64,000 bases of DNA from JAUIJL01 sp965366625. GTDB lineage: Bacteria; Acidobacteriota; Thermoanaerobaculia; Multivoradales; J023. How positions within the stretch are numbered: the first letter of the stretch is position 1; each line of letters begins with the position of its first letter. Under the pieces are notes generated by a model that made no database searches, was not told the DNA's origin, and worked only from the letters and a program-made list of their open reading frames with translations. The stretch spans positions 1 through 64,000 of the forward strand of contig CBDUGP010000042.1 of assembly GCA_965366625.1 (NCBI GenBank), written 5' to 3'. The translations under genes and the position numbers were made by a program. Shown piece after piece: positions 50,801 through 58,632 of the stretch.

Positions 50801-51012
50801 CCGGCGACTTCGGGCCCACCGACGGCGCGCAACAAGTCCGCGATCAACTCTTTGCCGCGATCGACGAGCAGCTGAAGACCTTGGAAAAGGTCTTGGCCGA
50901 AGAGCTGCCGGCCTTGAACGCCCAAGTGAAAGCTGCCGACGTGCCGATGATCTACTTGAAGGATCCGGCCGAAGACTCGGCGGAATCACCGACCGCGTCG
51001 GCCGGTGACTGA
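47812..51012 (+). CDS. Secreted BNR/sortilin-like beta-propeller protein (1066 aa)
   Basis: ATG 47812 has GGGAG 7 bases upstream. The signal peptide ends near SVDAQ (residue 28). Residues about 40-730 form one or two beta propellers with many Asp-box/BNR turns: GVWKTVDAGREWTN, GLWKSVDGGKTWKS, GVFRSSDGGATWNQ, GLWKSTDGGETWTE, GVFRSKDGGETWSR. Residues about 780-900 look like an immunoglobulin-like linker (GTLEWDLLYPGPKDFPGM). The last 150 are helical. Proteins of this build are often annotated as sortilin-like or glycosyl hydrolase. No glycosidase residues can be identified, so binding is as likely as catalysis. Several such genes are usual in Acidobacteriota. Confidence 0.87.
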   Translation: MIRIRSSAAVLAAFVALSVASAPSVDAQTVDPARLESMKWREAGPYRGGRVAAVTGIRGDRNTYYFGATGGGVWKTVDAGREWTNVSDGTFGGSIGAVAVSDWDPNVVYAGGGEKTVRGNVSHGDGLWKSVDGGKTWKSAGLTDSRHISRIRIHPKDPDRLWVCAMGHLFGPNEQRGVFRSSDGGATWNQALFVNADAGCVDLAMDPNNPRILYAGFWRVLRTPWTLESGGEGSGLWKSTDGGETWTELSSNKGLPEGTWGIVGVSVSPSDSENLYAMVEAQEGGVFRSKDGGETWSRTNDSRDLRQRAWYYTRIYADPADAESVYVLNVGFHHSKDGGRTFSRISVPHGDNHDLWIDPDDPKRLIQSNDGGANVSEDGGTSWTTQSNQPTAQMYRVSTDNAFPYRLLGGQQDNSSVRLRSRSFSGSSIGVRDWEPSAGCECGHIVAKPDDPDIVFGGCYGGNLERVNHRTGERRNVSVWPDDPMGWGAAELEYRFQWNFPTFFSPHDPNRLYTAAQVLFKSDDLGESWQRISDDLTRNDKDKQGSSGGPITKDNTSVEYYGTIFAGLESPHEKGVLWVGSDDGLLHLSRNGGETWSDVTPPTLPEWSQINGIDAHPFEKGGLYLAATRYKSDDFRPLLYRTEDYGATWKKITSGIADDHFTRTIRADPDRRGLLYAGTERGVYVSFDDGASWQSLQLELPEVPITDLAVKEGDLVAATQGRGFWILDDLSLLHVLTDDESGNRLHPPRATIRLTSGGSFDRSSGQAGTNPPSGAVFRYFLTEKPSKETEVRFEVLDSAGEIIRAFTPKAEGEPAEGEPDEGEADPDQILELKEGAGTLEWDLLYPGPKDFPGMVIWNGFTMGPRAVPGTYRARFTVGDWSEETEFQVVADPRSAATSDDYQAQFEFLSNVRDKLTETNRAVGKVREAKSQIEGLEKRLDDSEGHQAVAEASSALKEKLGEVEKALYQTQNRSRQDPLNFPIRLNDKLAGLYGNAFSGDFGPTDGAQQVRDQLFAAIDEQLKTLEKVLAEELPALNAQVKAADVPMIYLKDPAEDSAESPTASAGD

Positions 51013-51064
51013 GCGTGTGTTGAGCCGATGCCCAAGTGCGAGATGCTTGGGCTAAAATAGCCGG

Positions 51065-52243
51065 ATGCGAATATTTCGATGGTCACCGGTCCTGATGCTC
51101 TGGGTTTTGCCGACGGTCGCCTCGGCTCAATCCGATTTTGCCCTGCGCTTCTTCGGCACCGGGGTGGGGCCACCGGGTCAAGAAGATCGGATTCTGCTGC
51201 CGGTGGACGACAACGCCCCGGGAGACAGCTCGACGCCCATTGATGTGGGGGCCGGTAGCTTTACTCTCGAGCTGTGGTTACGGGGGCGGTTGGCTGACAA
51301 TGCCACCTCCCATTCCGGTGGGGACGTGGAGGTTTTTGATTACTCCTGGATCGAAGGCAACATCATTCTCGATCGCGATGTTTGGTGCGGCACGGCCAAC
51401 GCCTTTGGGGTCAGCCTGGCGGGAGGAAAGGTTCGATTCGGAGTCGATTCCGGCGACGTGAATCCCAGCTCGGTCAACACCATTGAAGGCAGCGAGGATG
51501 TGCTCGACGACGCTTGGCACCATGTGGCGGTGGTGCGCGACGTCTTGGCCGGAGACTTACGAATCGTGGTCGATGGTGTCGAGGATTTTCGCTCGTCTCC
51601 GGGTGTCTCCACCACTGACCTCTCCTATCCCGACGGTGGCATTCCGGTCACCGGCAATTGCGATACCGGCCAGCTCACCGCCTACGGCTGGTACTTGGTG
51701 GTGGCCGCCGAAAAGCACGACGCCGGAGCCGCTTACCCTTCGTTCAACGGTTATGTGGACGAGCTGCGCATTTGGAGCACCGCGCGAACCAATGCCGAAA
51801 TTGCCGCCCATCGATTTCAGATCTTGTCGCCGGGCACGGTGGGGTTGGTGGGTTCGTATCGATTCGAAGAGGGGGCCGGAGTCACCGTTTCCGACTCTTC
51901 GGGCTCCGGATCGCCGGACGGTGAGCTACGTTCCGGAGTTTCAGGCAACGGCGAATGGGTCAGCCGTGCGGACAACGCCGCCAATACGGCACCGATCGGT
52001 GGCTTGGTCTTCGAAGACGGCTTCGAATCGGGAGATACTTCAGCTTGGTCTTTCGAGCCTCTACTCGCTCAGGCCATCATGAGTGGCCCGGGATACTCGC
52101 CAAGCTTTGTGTCGGCTGTCATGAGTGTGATGCCTTCGCTAATCGCTTGCGCCAAGAGAATTCGATCGAATGGATCCTTGTGCAACGCCGGCAAACCGGC
52201 GACGCTGATTGCATGCAAGCTACTTATTGCCAACTCAATGTAG
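51065..52243 (+). CDS. Secreted LamG-domain protein with altered C-terminus (392 aa)
   Basis: A signal peptide (residues 1-21, ending ASA) is followed by a concanavalin/LamG jelly-roll: FTLELWLRGRL, DDAWHHVAVVRD, LRIVVDGVEDF and YVDELRIWSTARTNAEI. Near residue 325 comes FEDGFESGDTSAWS, a tail motif I associate with the ends of secreted proteins in this group, normally followed by only a few residues. Here the frame runs on for about 60 residues antisense to the vapC gene (52069-52243). The true stop was probably lost when vapBC landed. The gene product should be secreted; the terminal 60 residues are an artefact of insertion. Confidence 0.82.
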   Translation: MRIFRWSPVLMLWVLPTVASAQSDFALRFFGTGVGPPGQEDRILLPVDDNAPGDSSTPIDVGAGSFTLELWLRGRLADNATSHSGGDVEVFDYSWIEGNIILDRDVWCGTANAFGVSLAGGKVRFGVDSGDVNPSSVNTIEGSEDVLDDAWHHVAVVRDVLAGDLRIVVDGVEDFRSSPGVSTTDLSYPDGGIPVTGNCDTGQLTAYGWYLVVAAEKHDAGAAYPSFNGYVDELRIWSTARTNAEIAAHRFQILSPGTVGLVGSYRFEEGAGVTVSDSSGSGSPDGELRSGVSGNGEWVSRADNAANTAPIGGLVFEDGFESGDTSAWSFEPLLAQAIMSGPGYSPSFVSAVMSVMPSLIACAKRIRSNGSLCNAGKPATLIACKLLIANSM

Positions 52244-52458
52244 CCATTATCAAGTAAACCTTGGCGCAGCACTCGTGGATCAACTAGAAAGTCTGATCTA
52301 CCTAGTCCGAATTTGATGGTGACTTCCCACAGGCTCGCTGCGCTGAACAGAAGCTCGTTCTTTGGGTCTTGGAGCACCTCTCGTGCTGCAGGTGAGAGCT
52401 TGCCGGAGTGTCCGGCGGCCCACCATAGGAGAATCTGAGTATCCAGCAGTAGCTTCAT
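52069..52458 (-). CDS. vapC: VapC-type PIN-domain toxin
   Basis: This 129-residue PIN-domain RNase belongs to the type II toxin-antitoxin class. The four acidic site residues are visible: Asp6 (LLLDTQ), Glu45 (LWEVTIK), Asp98 (DPFDRILLAQA) and Asp116 (TADTKL). It overlaps vapB by 4 bases (ATGA) and is therefore translated after it. Its 3' 175 bp lie within the opposite-strand LamG frame. Targets are typically tRNA or rRNA in this family. It appears intact. Confidence 0.93.
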   Translation of the reverse strand: MKLLLDTQILLWWAAGHSGKLSPAAREVLQDPKNELLFSAASLWEVTIKFGLGRSDFLVDPRVLRQGLLDNGYIELAISSLHAISVAGLPALHKDPFDRILLAQAISEGITLMTADTKLGEYPGPLMMA

Positions 52459-52709
52459 GGTTCGCTTTCAGATGATTTTCCTTCGAACAATGAGGCGATT
52501 TCGTCTTCTCCCATGCGATCGAAATCATCCGGAATGCTGATTTTTCCCTTCAGGAAGCCGAAGCGGTTTGGAACTGTTGGGGCATCTAGAGCTATGACCT
52601 TGACGAGGGGTCTGCCGGCCTTAGCAATGATGAAGGACTCGCCTTTAGCAGCTTGATCTACAAGCTTCGAAAGATGAGTTTTTGCTTCATGGATGTTCAC
52701 CGTAACCAC
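52455..52709 (-). CDS. vapB: Phd/YefM-type antitoxin partner of VapC
   Basis: The 84-residue antitoxin has the Phd/YefM DNA-binding fold: VNIHEAKTHLSKLVDQAAKGESFIIAKAGRPLVKVIAL in sequence from residue 4, given here as HEAKTHLSKLVDQ plus the AGRPLVKVIAL strand. The C-terminal Glu/Ser-rich tail (about 60-84) should wrap the toxin. A perfect palindrome upstream (52724-52739) is the likely autoregulatory operator. ATG 52709 follows GGAGGAGA. Confidence 0.93.
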   Translation of the reverse strand: MVTVNIHEAKTHLSKLVDQAAKGESFIIAKAGRPLVKVIALDAPTVPNRFGFLKGKISIPDDFDRMGEDEIASLFEGKSSESEP

Positions 52710-52723
52710 AGGGTCTCCTCCTT

Positions 52724-52739
52724 GTTTAGACCTGTAAAC
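52724..52739. promoter_or_regulatory. Palindromic operator candidate for vapBC
   Basis: GTTTA-GACCTG-TAAAC is an inverted repeat centred 22 bases upstream of vapB. A second, overlapping one (GACCT-N7-AGGTC) shares it, and a half site GTTAAAC follows at about 52748. Phd/YefM-type antitoxins bind such palindromes to repress their own operon. Confidence 0.6.
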
Positions 52740-52851
52740 TAGGTCCGTTAAACTAAGTCTGACTATTTCTTTCCTTCATGTCAATTGGCTGGTCTCTTTC
52801 CGTTGAGCTAGGAATACGAATAGTCTCCAAAGCTGGGCCATTGGAGTCGTC

Positions 52852-53700
52852 CTAGAAAAGGTGGACCGGGGTGCCATCTTTCAAACTCAGGCAAGGTTGT
52901 TGCCGCTCGAGGCGTCGCCCAAAGACCGAGAAATGTTCGGGCCAGGCTTGGGAGTAGGGCAGGTTGCGGGAGCGGGTCGTCGGTGGAGCCTGGGTTCGGG
53001 TGTCGGCATCCAACCACGGCTCTAATAGCCGGCTCCAAATGAGGTGACGGTGACGCAAGCGATAGTGGATCGGGTCGAGGCTGAACCAATCGTCCGGCTG
53101 TTCCACGACTTCGATGCCGCGTTCGGCACATAGATTCCTTAAGGAGTCGTCGACGATTTCCGCCCGGCGCAACAGCTCGGTCACGGGCTGGTCGGAGCTG
53201 GGAAAGAGGGTCTTGCGAAAGATCTCGAGGAAAGGGATGGGAAAGCGATCCAGATTGTCGAGCGGCAGGGCAGTGACCGACACTCGGGTGTCGGTCGGCA
53301 ATTGGTCCAAGGTCGCCGCCAGCCAATCCACCAGTAGCTCTGGATCGACGCCGTAGGCGATGTCGTTGCCGATGTCCGTGAGCAGAGCGTAGGTGGGCCC
53401 CGGCGGAGCCCGGTCGAGGGCTTGCCACAAACCCGATGGCAGGATGCCCGGCAGGGTGCGACCCAATAGGGTGCTGGTTTGACCGTAGGACCGTCCACGC
53501 CCTGCGGCCACCGCGATCCAAGAGGGGCGGGTGGGATGGGCAGATAGGGAAAAGGCCCTGGCGGTGGCCAGGGCCGTGGGCAAACAACGGGCGACGTTGC
53601 TGGCGCCCAAAATCACCAATCGGCAGATGTCCGAGGGGTCCTTCTCAGGCCGAGAAGATTCCCGAGTCGGGGCCGATGGCGGCTCTTGGGCGGTCGTCAA
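52852..53700 (-). CDS. SGNH/GDSL-like hydrolase (282 aa)
   Basis: After a Pro/Ser-rich leader the chain has LVILGASNVARCL with nucleophile Ser34, a Gly-rich loop (AAGRGRSYGQ), LLTDIGNDIAYG with the Gly-Asn oxyanion block near 110, and DPIHYRLRHRHLIWSRLL near 210 with the catalytic Asp-His. This order fits an SGNH esterase/lipase-like hydrolase. No signal peptide is visible, so a cytoplasmic role is likely. The start at 53700 gives an unstructured leader of about 25 residues; a later start is possible. It follows the SDR gene by 12 bases in the same direction, so it is probably the third gene of that operon. Confidence 0.75.
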   Translation of the reverse strand: MTTAQEPPSAPTRESSRPEKDPSDICRLVILGASNVARCLPTALATARAFSLSAHPTRPSWIAVAAGRGRSYGQTSTLLGRTLPGILPSGLWQALDRAPPGPTYALLTDIGNDIAYGVDPELLVDWLAATLDQLPTDTRVSVTALPLDNLDRFPIPFLEIFRKTLFPSSDQPVTELLRRAEIVDDSLRNLCAERGIEVVEQPDDWFSLDPIHYRLRHRHLIWSRLLEPWLDADTRTQAPPTTRSRNLPYSQAWPEHFSVFGRRLERQQPCLSLKDGTPVHLF

Positions 53701-53712
53701 GGAACCTCCGGA

Positions 53713-54480
53713 TCAACGGGGCGGCATGCGCAGCGCGCCGTCCAGGCGGATCACCTCGGCGTTGAGGTAGGCGTTCTCCACAATATGCTGGGCCAGATGA
53801 GCGTATTCGGCGGGGTTGCCGAGCCGCCGCGGGAACGGAATTCCGGCGGCCAGGGCCTCGCGCACGTTTTCCGGCAATCCGGCGAGCAGCGGAGTGTCAA
53901 AGGTGCCCGGGGCGATGGTGACCACGCGCACGCCGAGCTTCATCAGATCCCGGGCCGCCGGCAAGGTCATGCCCACCACGCCGCCCTTGGACGACGCATA
54001 GGCGACTTGACCGATTTGGCCGTCGAACGCAGCGACCGAGGCCGTGTTGATCACCACACCACGCTCGCCGTCGGCGTTGGGCTCGTTCTTCGCCATGGCT
54101 GCGGCCGACAGGCGCAAGACGTTGAAGGTGCCGATGAGGTTGACCTCGATCACCTTGCGATACATGTCCAGATCGTGACCGCTGCCGTCACGCCCAACGG
54201 TTTTGGCCGCCGGGCCGATGCCCGCACAGCTGACCGCGATCCGCAGATCGCCGAGCTTGGACGCCGCGTCCACCGCTTGTTGAACTTGCTCCGGGTCGGC
54301 GACGTTGGCTTTGACGAACACCACGCCGTCGCCGAGTTCCTTCGCCAGGGCCTCGCCCCGTTCTTCGTTGAGGTCGACAATCACGCCCTTGGCTCCGGCG
54401 CCCACGAGGCGACGGATCGTCGCCTCGCCCAGGCCCGAGGCGCCGCCGGTCACCAGCGCTACACAATCTTTTATTTCCAT
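53713..54480 (-). CDS. Short-chain 3-hydroxyacyl-CoA dehydrogenase, HSD10-like
   Basis: This 255-residue SDR has the cofactor loop TGGASGLGEATIRRL (NAD-type Asp at VDLNEE), the NTASVAAFDGQIGQVAYASSKGGV block with catalytic Ser, Tyr and Lys, and the PGTFDTPLL loop. It resembles the HSD17B10/type II 3-hydroxyacyl-CoA dehydrogenase group, which oxidises 2-methyl-3-hydroxybutyryl-CoA in isoleucine breakdown. It sits 3 bases after the classical hydroxyacyl-CoA dehydrogenase. The pair points to parallel oxidation of straight and branched hydroxyacyl-CoAs. Confidence 0.88.
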   Translation of the reverse strand: MEIKDCVALVTGGASGLGEATIRRLVGAGAKGVIVDLNEERGEALAKELGDGVVFVKANVADPEQVQQAVDAASKLGDLRIAVSCAGIGPAAKTVGRDGSGHDLDMYRKVIEVNLIGTFNVLRLSAAAMAKNEPNADGERGVVINTASVAAFDGQIGQVAYASSKGGVVGMTLPAARDLMKLGVRVVTIAPGTFDTPLLAGLPENVREALAAGIPFPRRLGNPAEYAHLAQHIVENAYLNAEVIRLDGALRMPPR

Positions 54481-54483
54481 GGA

Positions 54484-55377
54484 TCAATCCTCCGTAGGAG
54501 TCGGTGGGTTAGTTGAGTAATCGTAAAAACCACGGCCGGTTTTGCGGCCGAGATCGCCCCGTTTAACCCTCAGCTCGAGGGCCGCGGGGGGTTTGAAGCG
54601 TTCGTCACCGGTTTCTTGGTAACGCTCGGATCGAGCGTTATAACCGATATCTAGGCCGCTGAAGTCGCCGAGCATGAACGGGCCCATCGGATGATTGAGG
54701 CCGAGCTTGCAAGCTTTGTCGATGTCTTCGAAAGTGGCGACGCCGTTCTCCAATAGGTCGTACGCTTCGTTGGCCAAAGCCCGCAGGATGCGGTTGACCA
54801 GGAATCCCGGCATCTCTTTTTCAACCCGGACGGCCACTTTACCCATGCGCTCGGCCAGGGCGAGAGTCAAATCCATGGTTTCGTCGGACGTCGAGTCGCC
54901 GCGCACGACTTCCACCAGCTTCATCACCAAGGGCGGGTAGAAAAAGTGCATATTGACCACCTGGTCGGGGCGATTCGTGGCATCGGCGATGCGGGAGTTG
55001 CCGAGGTAGGAGCTGTTGGTGGCGAGGATGGCGTGGTCGGGGGTGAAACGATCCAGGTCGGCAAAGACTTGCCGTTTGATCTCGAGCTTTTCGACCACGG
55101 CTTCAATGACGAAGTCCGCCCCTTCGCAGGCTTTTCTAAGGTCCGTGGTGGTGGTCAAGCGGGCGAAGGTGGCGTCGACCTCATCGGTGGTCATTTTGCC
55201 CTTCTCCACCTTGCGACCGAGGTGTTGGCGATTCTCGGCCACGGCGCGTTCGAGCTGCTCGGCGGAAATATCGTGAAGCGCCACCTCGAGCCCGTTCAAA
55301 GCCGCCTGAACCGCGATTTGAGCGCCCATTTGGCCGGCACCGGTCACGCACAGGCGGCGGATGTCGTCGATCTGCAT
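54484..55377 (-). CDS. 3-hydroxyacyl-CoA (hydroxybutyryl-CoA) dehydrogenase
   Basis: This is a monofunctional FadB2/Hbd/PaaH-type enzyme of 297 residues. It has the Rossmann loop VTGAGQMGAQIA, VIEAVVEKLEIKRQVFADLD, LATNSSYLGNSRIA, the catalytic His in VNMHFFYPPLVMKLVEVV with Glu next to it, GFLVNRILRALANEAYDLLENG and a C-terminal NHPMGPFMLGDFSGLDIGY. It oxidises L-3-hydroxyacyl-CoA to 3-ketoacyl-CoA, feeding the thiolase. It leads a minus-strand operon with the SDR and the SGNH hydrolase. The upstream 220 bp hold an 18-bp repeat but no clear copy of the TetR-like operator. Confidence 0.93.
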   Translation of the reverse strand: MQIDDIRRLCVTGAGQMGAQIAVQAALNGLEVALHDISAEQLERAVAENRQHLGRKVEKGKMTTDEVDATFARLTTTTDLRKACEGADFVIEAVVEKLEIKRQVFADLDRFTPDHAILATNSSYLGNSRIADATNRPDQVVNMHFFYPPLVMKLVEVVRGDSTSDETMDLTLALAERMGKVAVRVEKEMPGFLVNRILRALANEAYDLLENGVATFEDIDKACKLGLNHPMGPFMLGDFSGLDIGYNARSERYQETGDERFKPPAALELRVKRGDLGRKTGRGFYDYSTNPPTPTED

Positions 55378-55483
55378 GGAGGTTCTCCTGGTCTGGGAAA
55401 TCGGTGCCGGGGAGGCATCGTGGCGGAAGCGTAGCGCACCCCGGGTCGGGGCTCAACTTTCGGCTCGGGCATCCGTAACAGGG

Positions 55484-55547
55484 CCGGGCGGGACTGTTGG
55501 TCCGGGCGGGACTGTTGGCCCGGGCCGGACTGTTGGCCCGGGCCGGA
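55484..55547. repeat. 18-bp tandem repeat upstream of the hydroxyacyl-CoA dehydrogenase
   Basis: Three full units and part of a fourth, with CCGGGCGGGACTGTTGGT as the first unit and small changes in later ones. They lie in the divergent gap between the dehydrogenase and the YdjM-like gene. No function can be assigned. Confidence 0.85.
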
Positions 55548-55597
55548 AGACAGACGCCGGCGTAGACTCTGGGAGCAAGTCGAGCTAGGGAGAAATC

Positions 55598-56614
55598 TTG
55601 GATCCATTGACACAAGCAAGCCTCGGCGGCGCCATTGGCGCGGCTTTTTTTCACCGGCGCCTAGGGCGTCGAGCGGTGCTTTTCGGTGCTTTGGCGGGCA
55701 TGTCGCCGGATCTCGACGTGCTGGCGGGTCTGTGGAGCGACGAGTGGGACACCCTGGCGGCCCATCGAGGGATTAGCCATTCTCTCGTGGCTCTGCCGTT
55801 CATCGCTCCTTTCGTCGGCCTCTTCGGCTGCCGGGTTTTCGGTGGTGGACACGATCTCAAAGTTTGGATCCAGCTGGCCTTCTGGGCCCTTTGGACCCAT
55901 CCGATTCTCGATGCTTTCACCACCTACGGCACCCAGCTGCTGGCGCCGTTCAGCCGCGAACGATTCGTTTTCGATGCCGTCGCAATCATCGATCCAATCT
56001 TTTCTCTGCCTCTGTTTATAGTGCTGATGCTGACCTACACCCGCTGGGGGACGCCCGATCGACTGAGCCGATGGGGGCGTTTCGCCTTACTGTGGGGCTG
56101 CCTCTATTTGGCCTTTGGCTGGACCCTAACCCTGCAAGCCCAGAGCGCCGCCCGTGAAGAGCTCAGAACCGCAGGTTTCACGGCTCTCGATCTCCGGGCA
56201 GGCACACCTTTCTTCTTCCCCCTGATCCGCCGAGTTTCGGCATACGACGATCACGGGCAATTTCGGGTTGGGTTTCGCTCCGCCCTGGTGCCCCGACCGA
56301 TCCAATGGACGGCGCTGGAGTCCGACGACGGGCCGCGAGTCCGCCGGGCTTTGGAGCATCGGGGAGCGAAGATCTTCACCTGGTTCGCCGCAGATTTCGT
56401 GCAAACCACGCGCGACGGTGAGCACGTGGTGCTGCACGACCGCAGATACGGCTTGATCTCTCAACCGTCGTTCACCCCTTTTCGCGCCCGAGCCATCTTC
56501 GATGCCGAAGGACGGCTGGTCGATGTCCGCCAAGATCAAACCTTTGATCGCGGTCAGCTCAGCCTCAAGAACGAGCTGCGCCAAGGCTGGGCTCTACTTT
56601 TGGGCAGGCTCTAG
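55598..56614 (+). CDS. YdjM-like membrane metal-dependent hydrolase (338 aa)
   Basis: The chain begins MDPLTQASLGGAIGAAFF and has MSPDLDVL and HRGISHSLVALPFIAPF, the Asp and His boxes of the YdjM/DUF457 inner-membrane hydrolase family. Three to four membrane helices follow (about 60-85, 95-115, 135-160, 165-190, the latter LLWGCLYLAFGWTL). Residues about 195-335 form a soluble domain (FFFPLIRRVSAYDDHGQFRVGF). In Escherichia coli a member is LexA-regulated, but no SOS box is visible here. The start at 55598 is TTG-type; it follows GGGAGAAA about 5 bases upstream. Confidence 0.85.
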   Translation: MDPLTQASLGGAIGAAFFHRRLGRRAVLFGALAGMSPDLDVLAGLWSDEWDTLAAHRGISHSLVALPFIAPFVGLFGCRVFGGGHDLKVWIQLAFWALWTHPILDAFTTYGTQLLAPFSRERFVFDAVAIIDPIFSLPLFIVLMLTYTRWGTPDRLSRWGRFALLWGCLYLAFGWTLTLQAQSAAREELRTAGFTALDLRAGTPFFFPLIRRVSAYDDHGQFRVGFRSALVPRPIQWTALESDDGPRVRRALEHRGAKIFTWFAADFVQTTRDGEHVVLHDRRYGLISQPSFTPFRARAIFDAEGRLVDVRQDQTFDRGQLSLKNELRQGWALLLGRL

Positions 56615-56686
56615 TAGCCCATGATTTGACCTGTGCTGACCTTGTGTTATGCTATTATGGCATTTCTTGAACTGCAGGGAGACATC

Positions 56687-57631
56687 ATGCGTGAGAATGT
56701 GAAAAGTGTGAATGTGAAAAGTGACCGGCGAGTCCATTTGTGCCTGAATTCTGCCGTCTTCAGCGCGGCTCTCCTCCTCTCGATCGCGGCGAGTTCCTCC
56801 GCTGAGGTGGTGGGATATTCCGGTTTAGGTAACAACATCGTGGAACTCGGGCTGACCCAAGCGGGCGATTCAGTGCCCGATGGCGAGCAATGGGAGATTT
56901 CAGGTCTCAATAGCATTCGAGGGATTGAGGTCGACGAGAATGGCCAAATGTTCGTCACGTCCAACGCAGCGATCGGCGGTATCTCGACCCTCTTTTCGAT
57001 CGATCTCGAGTCGGGGACCAGTGTTCTGTTGAGGTCCTTGGGTGTCTGGGGGGATTCGGATCTGGCATTCGATGCCGATGGTCTGCTCTGGCTTTCCAAC
57101 TCAGCGGGAGAGATTTATTCCTACGATCTGGAAATGGACCAGCTGACTCTCGAAACGACGCTATCGGGCGAACCGGGCGGTATCGCCTGGTGGGGCGGCC
57201 GGTTCTATGTGGTACTTCGGCCTGCGATCCATGAAGAGCCGCCGGTCTTGGCGGTCGTCGATACCGCTACTGGAGAACTTTCCGGGCATCAGCAGCTCCC
57301 GAGCTTGGCGTCGGACGACGCCTTTCTGAAATCCGTGGACAGCCTGGATTTCGACTCCGGTGGTGGCATGTGGATCGGGTTCACCAGCGCTTCGGGCATC
57401 ATAGATCCGCCTTTGTCCTTGGGTTCGACGGCTCATTATTCGAGCCTCGCTGACTCGTCGCCGACGATTCGTTCGTTGTCGGTTTCCCACAGGCCCAGTG
57501 TGCCGCTGGCCGTTAGGGGTCGGGTCGCGCCCGTTGAGGTGCCCGCCCTTGGGCCCGTGGGCCTTGGTGTTCTGGGAGCGCTGCTCTTGATGTCGGCCTT
57601 CTGGCGATTACGAGCCGGCGCCCGTCCTTAG
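56687..57631 (+). CDS. Secreted protein with IPTL-CTERM-like sorting tail, copy 1 (314 aa)
   Basis: ATG 56687 follows AGGGAG by 5 bases. The signal peptide runs to about residue 35 (ALLLSIAASSSAEV). The body is beta-rich, with propeller-like repeats (LFSIDLESGTSVLLRSLGV, LAFDADGLLWLSN, YSYDLEMDQLTLE, LAVVDTATGELSGH). The end has VEVPALGPVGLGVLGALLLMSAFWRLRAG: a V-P-x-L-G motif, one membrane helix and an Arg cluster, the layout of IPTL-CTERM/PEP-CTERM sorting signals. It should be exported and processed by a sortase-like enzyme that is not in the window. It is a close paralogue of the next gene. Confidence 0.85.
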   Translation: MRENVKSVNVKSDRRVHLCLNSAVFSAALLLSIAASSSAEVVGYSGLGNNIVELGLTQAGDSVPDGEQWEISGLNSIRGIEVDENGQMFVTSNAAIGGISTLFSIDLESGTSVLLRSLGVWGDSDLAFDADGLLWLSNSAGEIYSYDLEMDQLTLETTLSGEPGGIAWWGGRFYVVLRPAIHEEPPVLAVVDTATGELSGHQQLPSLASDDAFLKSVDSLDFDSGGGMWIGFTSASGIIDPPLSLGSTAHYSSLADSSPTIRSLSVSHRPSVPLAVRGRVAPVEVPALGPVGLGVLGALLLMSAFWRLRAGARP

Positions 57632-57678
57632 CGACCCACACAAGAACCGACACCGCAAAAACAAGAGTTGGAGAGATT

Positions 57679-58632
57679 ATGAGCCGGAATCACACGAGCC
57701 GGAATCAAACGAGAAGTCAGCGTCGGCAAAGGTATGCGACCGGGTTGCTGGGGACATTTCTCTTGCTCTCGTCACCGGTGAGCCTCACCGCGGAGGTGGT
57801 GGGTTATAGCGCCCAGAACGACGAGATTGTGGAGCTGTTCTTGACCCAAACCGGGGATCGAGTCCCGGAAGGACGGCGCTGGTCGTTTCCTGACATCCCG
57901 AGAGTTCAAGGGTTGGAGCGCGATGACAACACCGGACTTCTCTACGCGGCAGCCATTTCTGGCCTGAACAACGCATGGCTGTTTGAGCTCGATCTGGAGG
58001 CGGGAACCAGCAATCTGCTGACGTTCATCGGCGTATTCGGATCCACCAACCTGGCTTTTGACGACCAAGGTTTGCTCTGGATGTCGAGATCTTCAGGGGA
58101 AATACTCTCCTACGATCTGGAAACCGACACTCTGACTGTCGAAACCACCATTGCTTCGGCCACGCCGCGGGACCTCGCTTGGTGGGACGGTCGACTTTAC
58201 GTTCTGCTGAGCCCGATTGGCGGCGTTGCTCCGCCGACCCTGGCGGTTCTCGACCCGGCGACCGGCGATCTCACCGACAGCCGCGAGCTGACCAGCCTGA
58301 TCGGTGATGACCTCTTCCCCTATTTCGTGGACAGCCTGGATATTGACGCCAGCGGCGGTATGTGGATCAGCTTCATCAGCACGCCGGGCATCGCCGATCC
58401 GCCGCTTTATTTCGGCAATACCGCCTATTTCTCCGATCCTATAGCCGACTCGACGCCGGTGATCCGGCAATTGGAGGCCGAAATCTGGAGTTCGGTGCCA
58501 TTGACCGTGGCAGGGCTTGTGACACCCGTCGAGGTACCGACCCTTGGCCAAGTCAGCCTCGGTCTGTTGGTATCTTTACTGGCGCTCGGCGGTCTTTGGA
58601 GCCTCCGGCGGACCTCGGCCACAGGCCCTTAG
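57679..58632 (+). CDS. Secreted protein with IPTL-CTERM-like sorting tail, copy 2 (317 aa)
   Basis: This is the tandem paralogue of the preceding gene. It shares the mature start AEVVGYS...IVEL.LTQ.GD.VP, the LAFDDQGLLWMSRSSGEILSYDLE block, the LAVLDPATGDL block and VDSLDIDASGGMWISF. The tail is VEVPTLGQVSLGLLVSLLALGGLWSLRR, a cleaner V-P-T-L-G sorting signal than copy 1. GGAGAG precedes the ATG. Its stop overlaps the convergent carboxyltransferase stop by 4 bases. Divergence in the middle with conserved ends suggests an older duplication. Confidence 0.87.
   Translation: MSRNHTSRNQTRSQRRQRYATGLLGTFLLLSSPVSLTAEVVGYSAQNDEIVELFLTQTGDRVPEGRRWSFPDIPRVQGLERDDNTGLLYAAAISGLNNAWLFELDLEAGTSNLLTFIGVFGSTNLAFDDQGLLWMSRSSGEILSYDLETDTLTVETTIASATPRDLAWWDGRLYVLLSPIGGVAPPTLAVLDPATGDLTDSRELTSLIGDDLFPYFVDSLDIDASGGMWISFISTPGIADPPLYFGNTAYFSDPIADSTPVIRQLEAEIWSSVPLTVAGLVTPVEVPTLGQVSLGLLVSLLALGGLWSLRRTSATGP

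Noticed and set aside
52780..52815. Remnant of the original LamG tail beyond vapB (a Trp-Ser-like codon pair near 52790)
   Set aside because: The similarity to the SAWS segment is only a few bases and cannot be told from chance.
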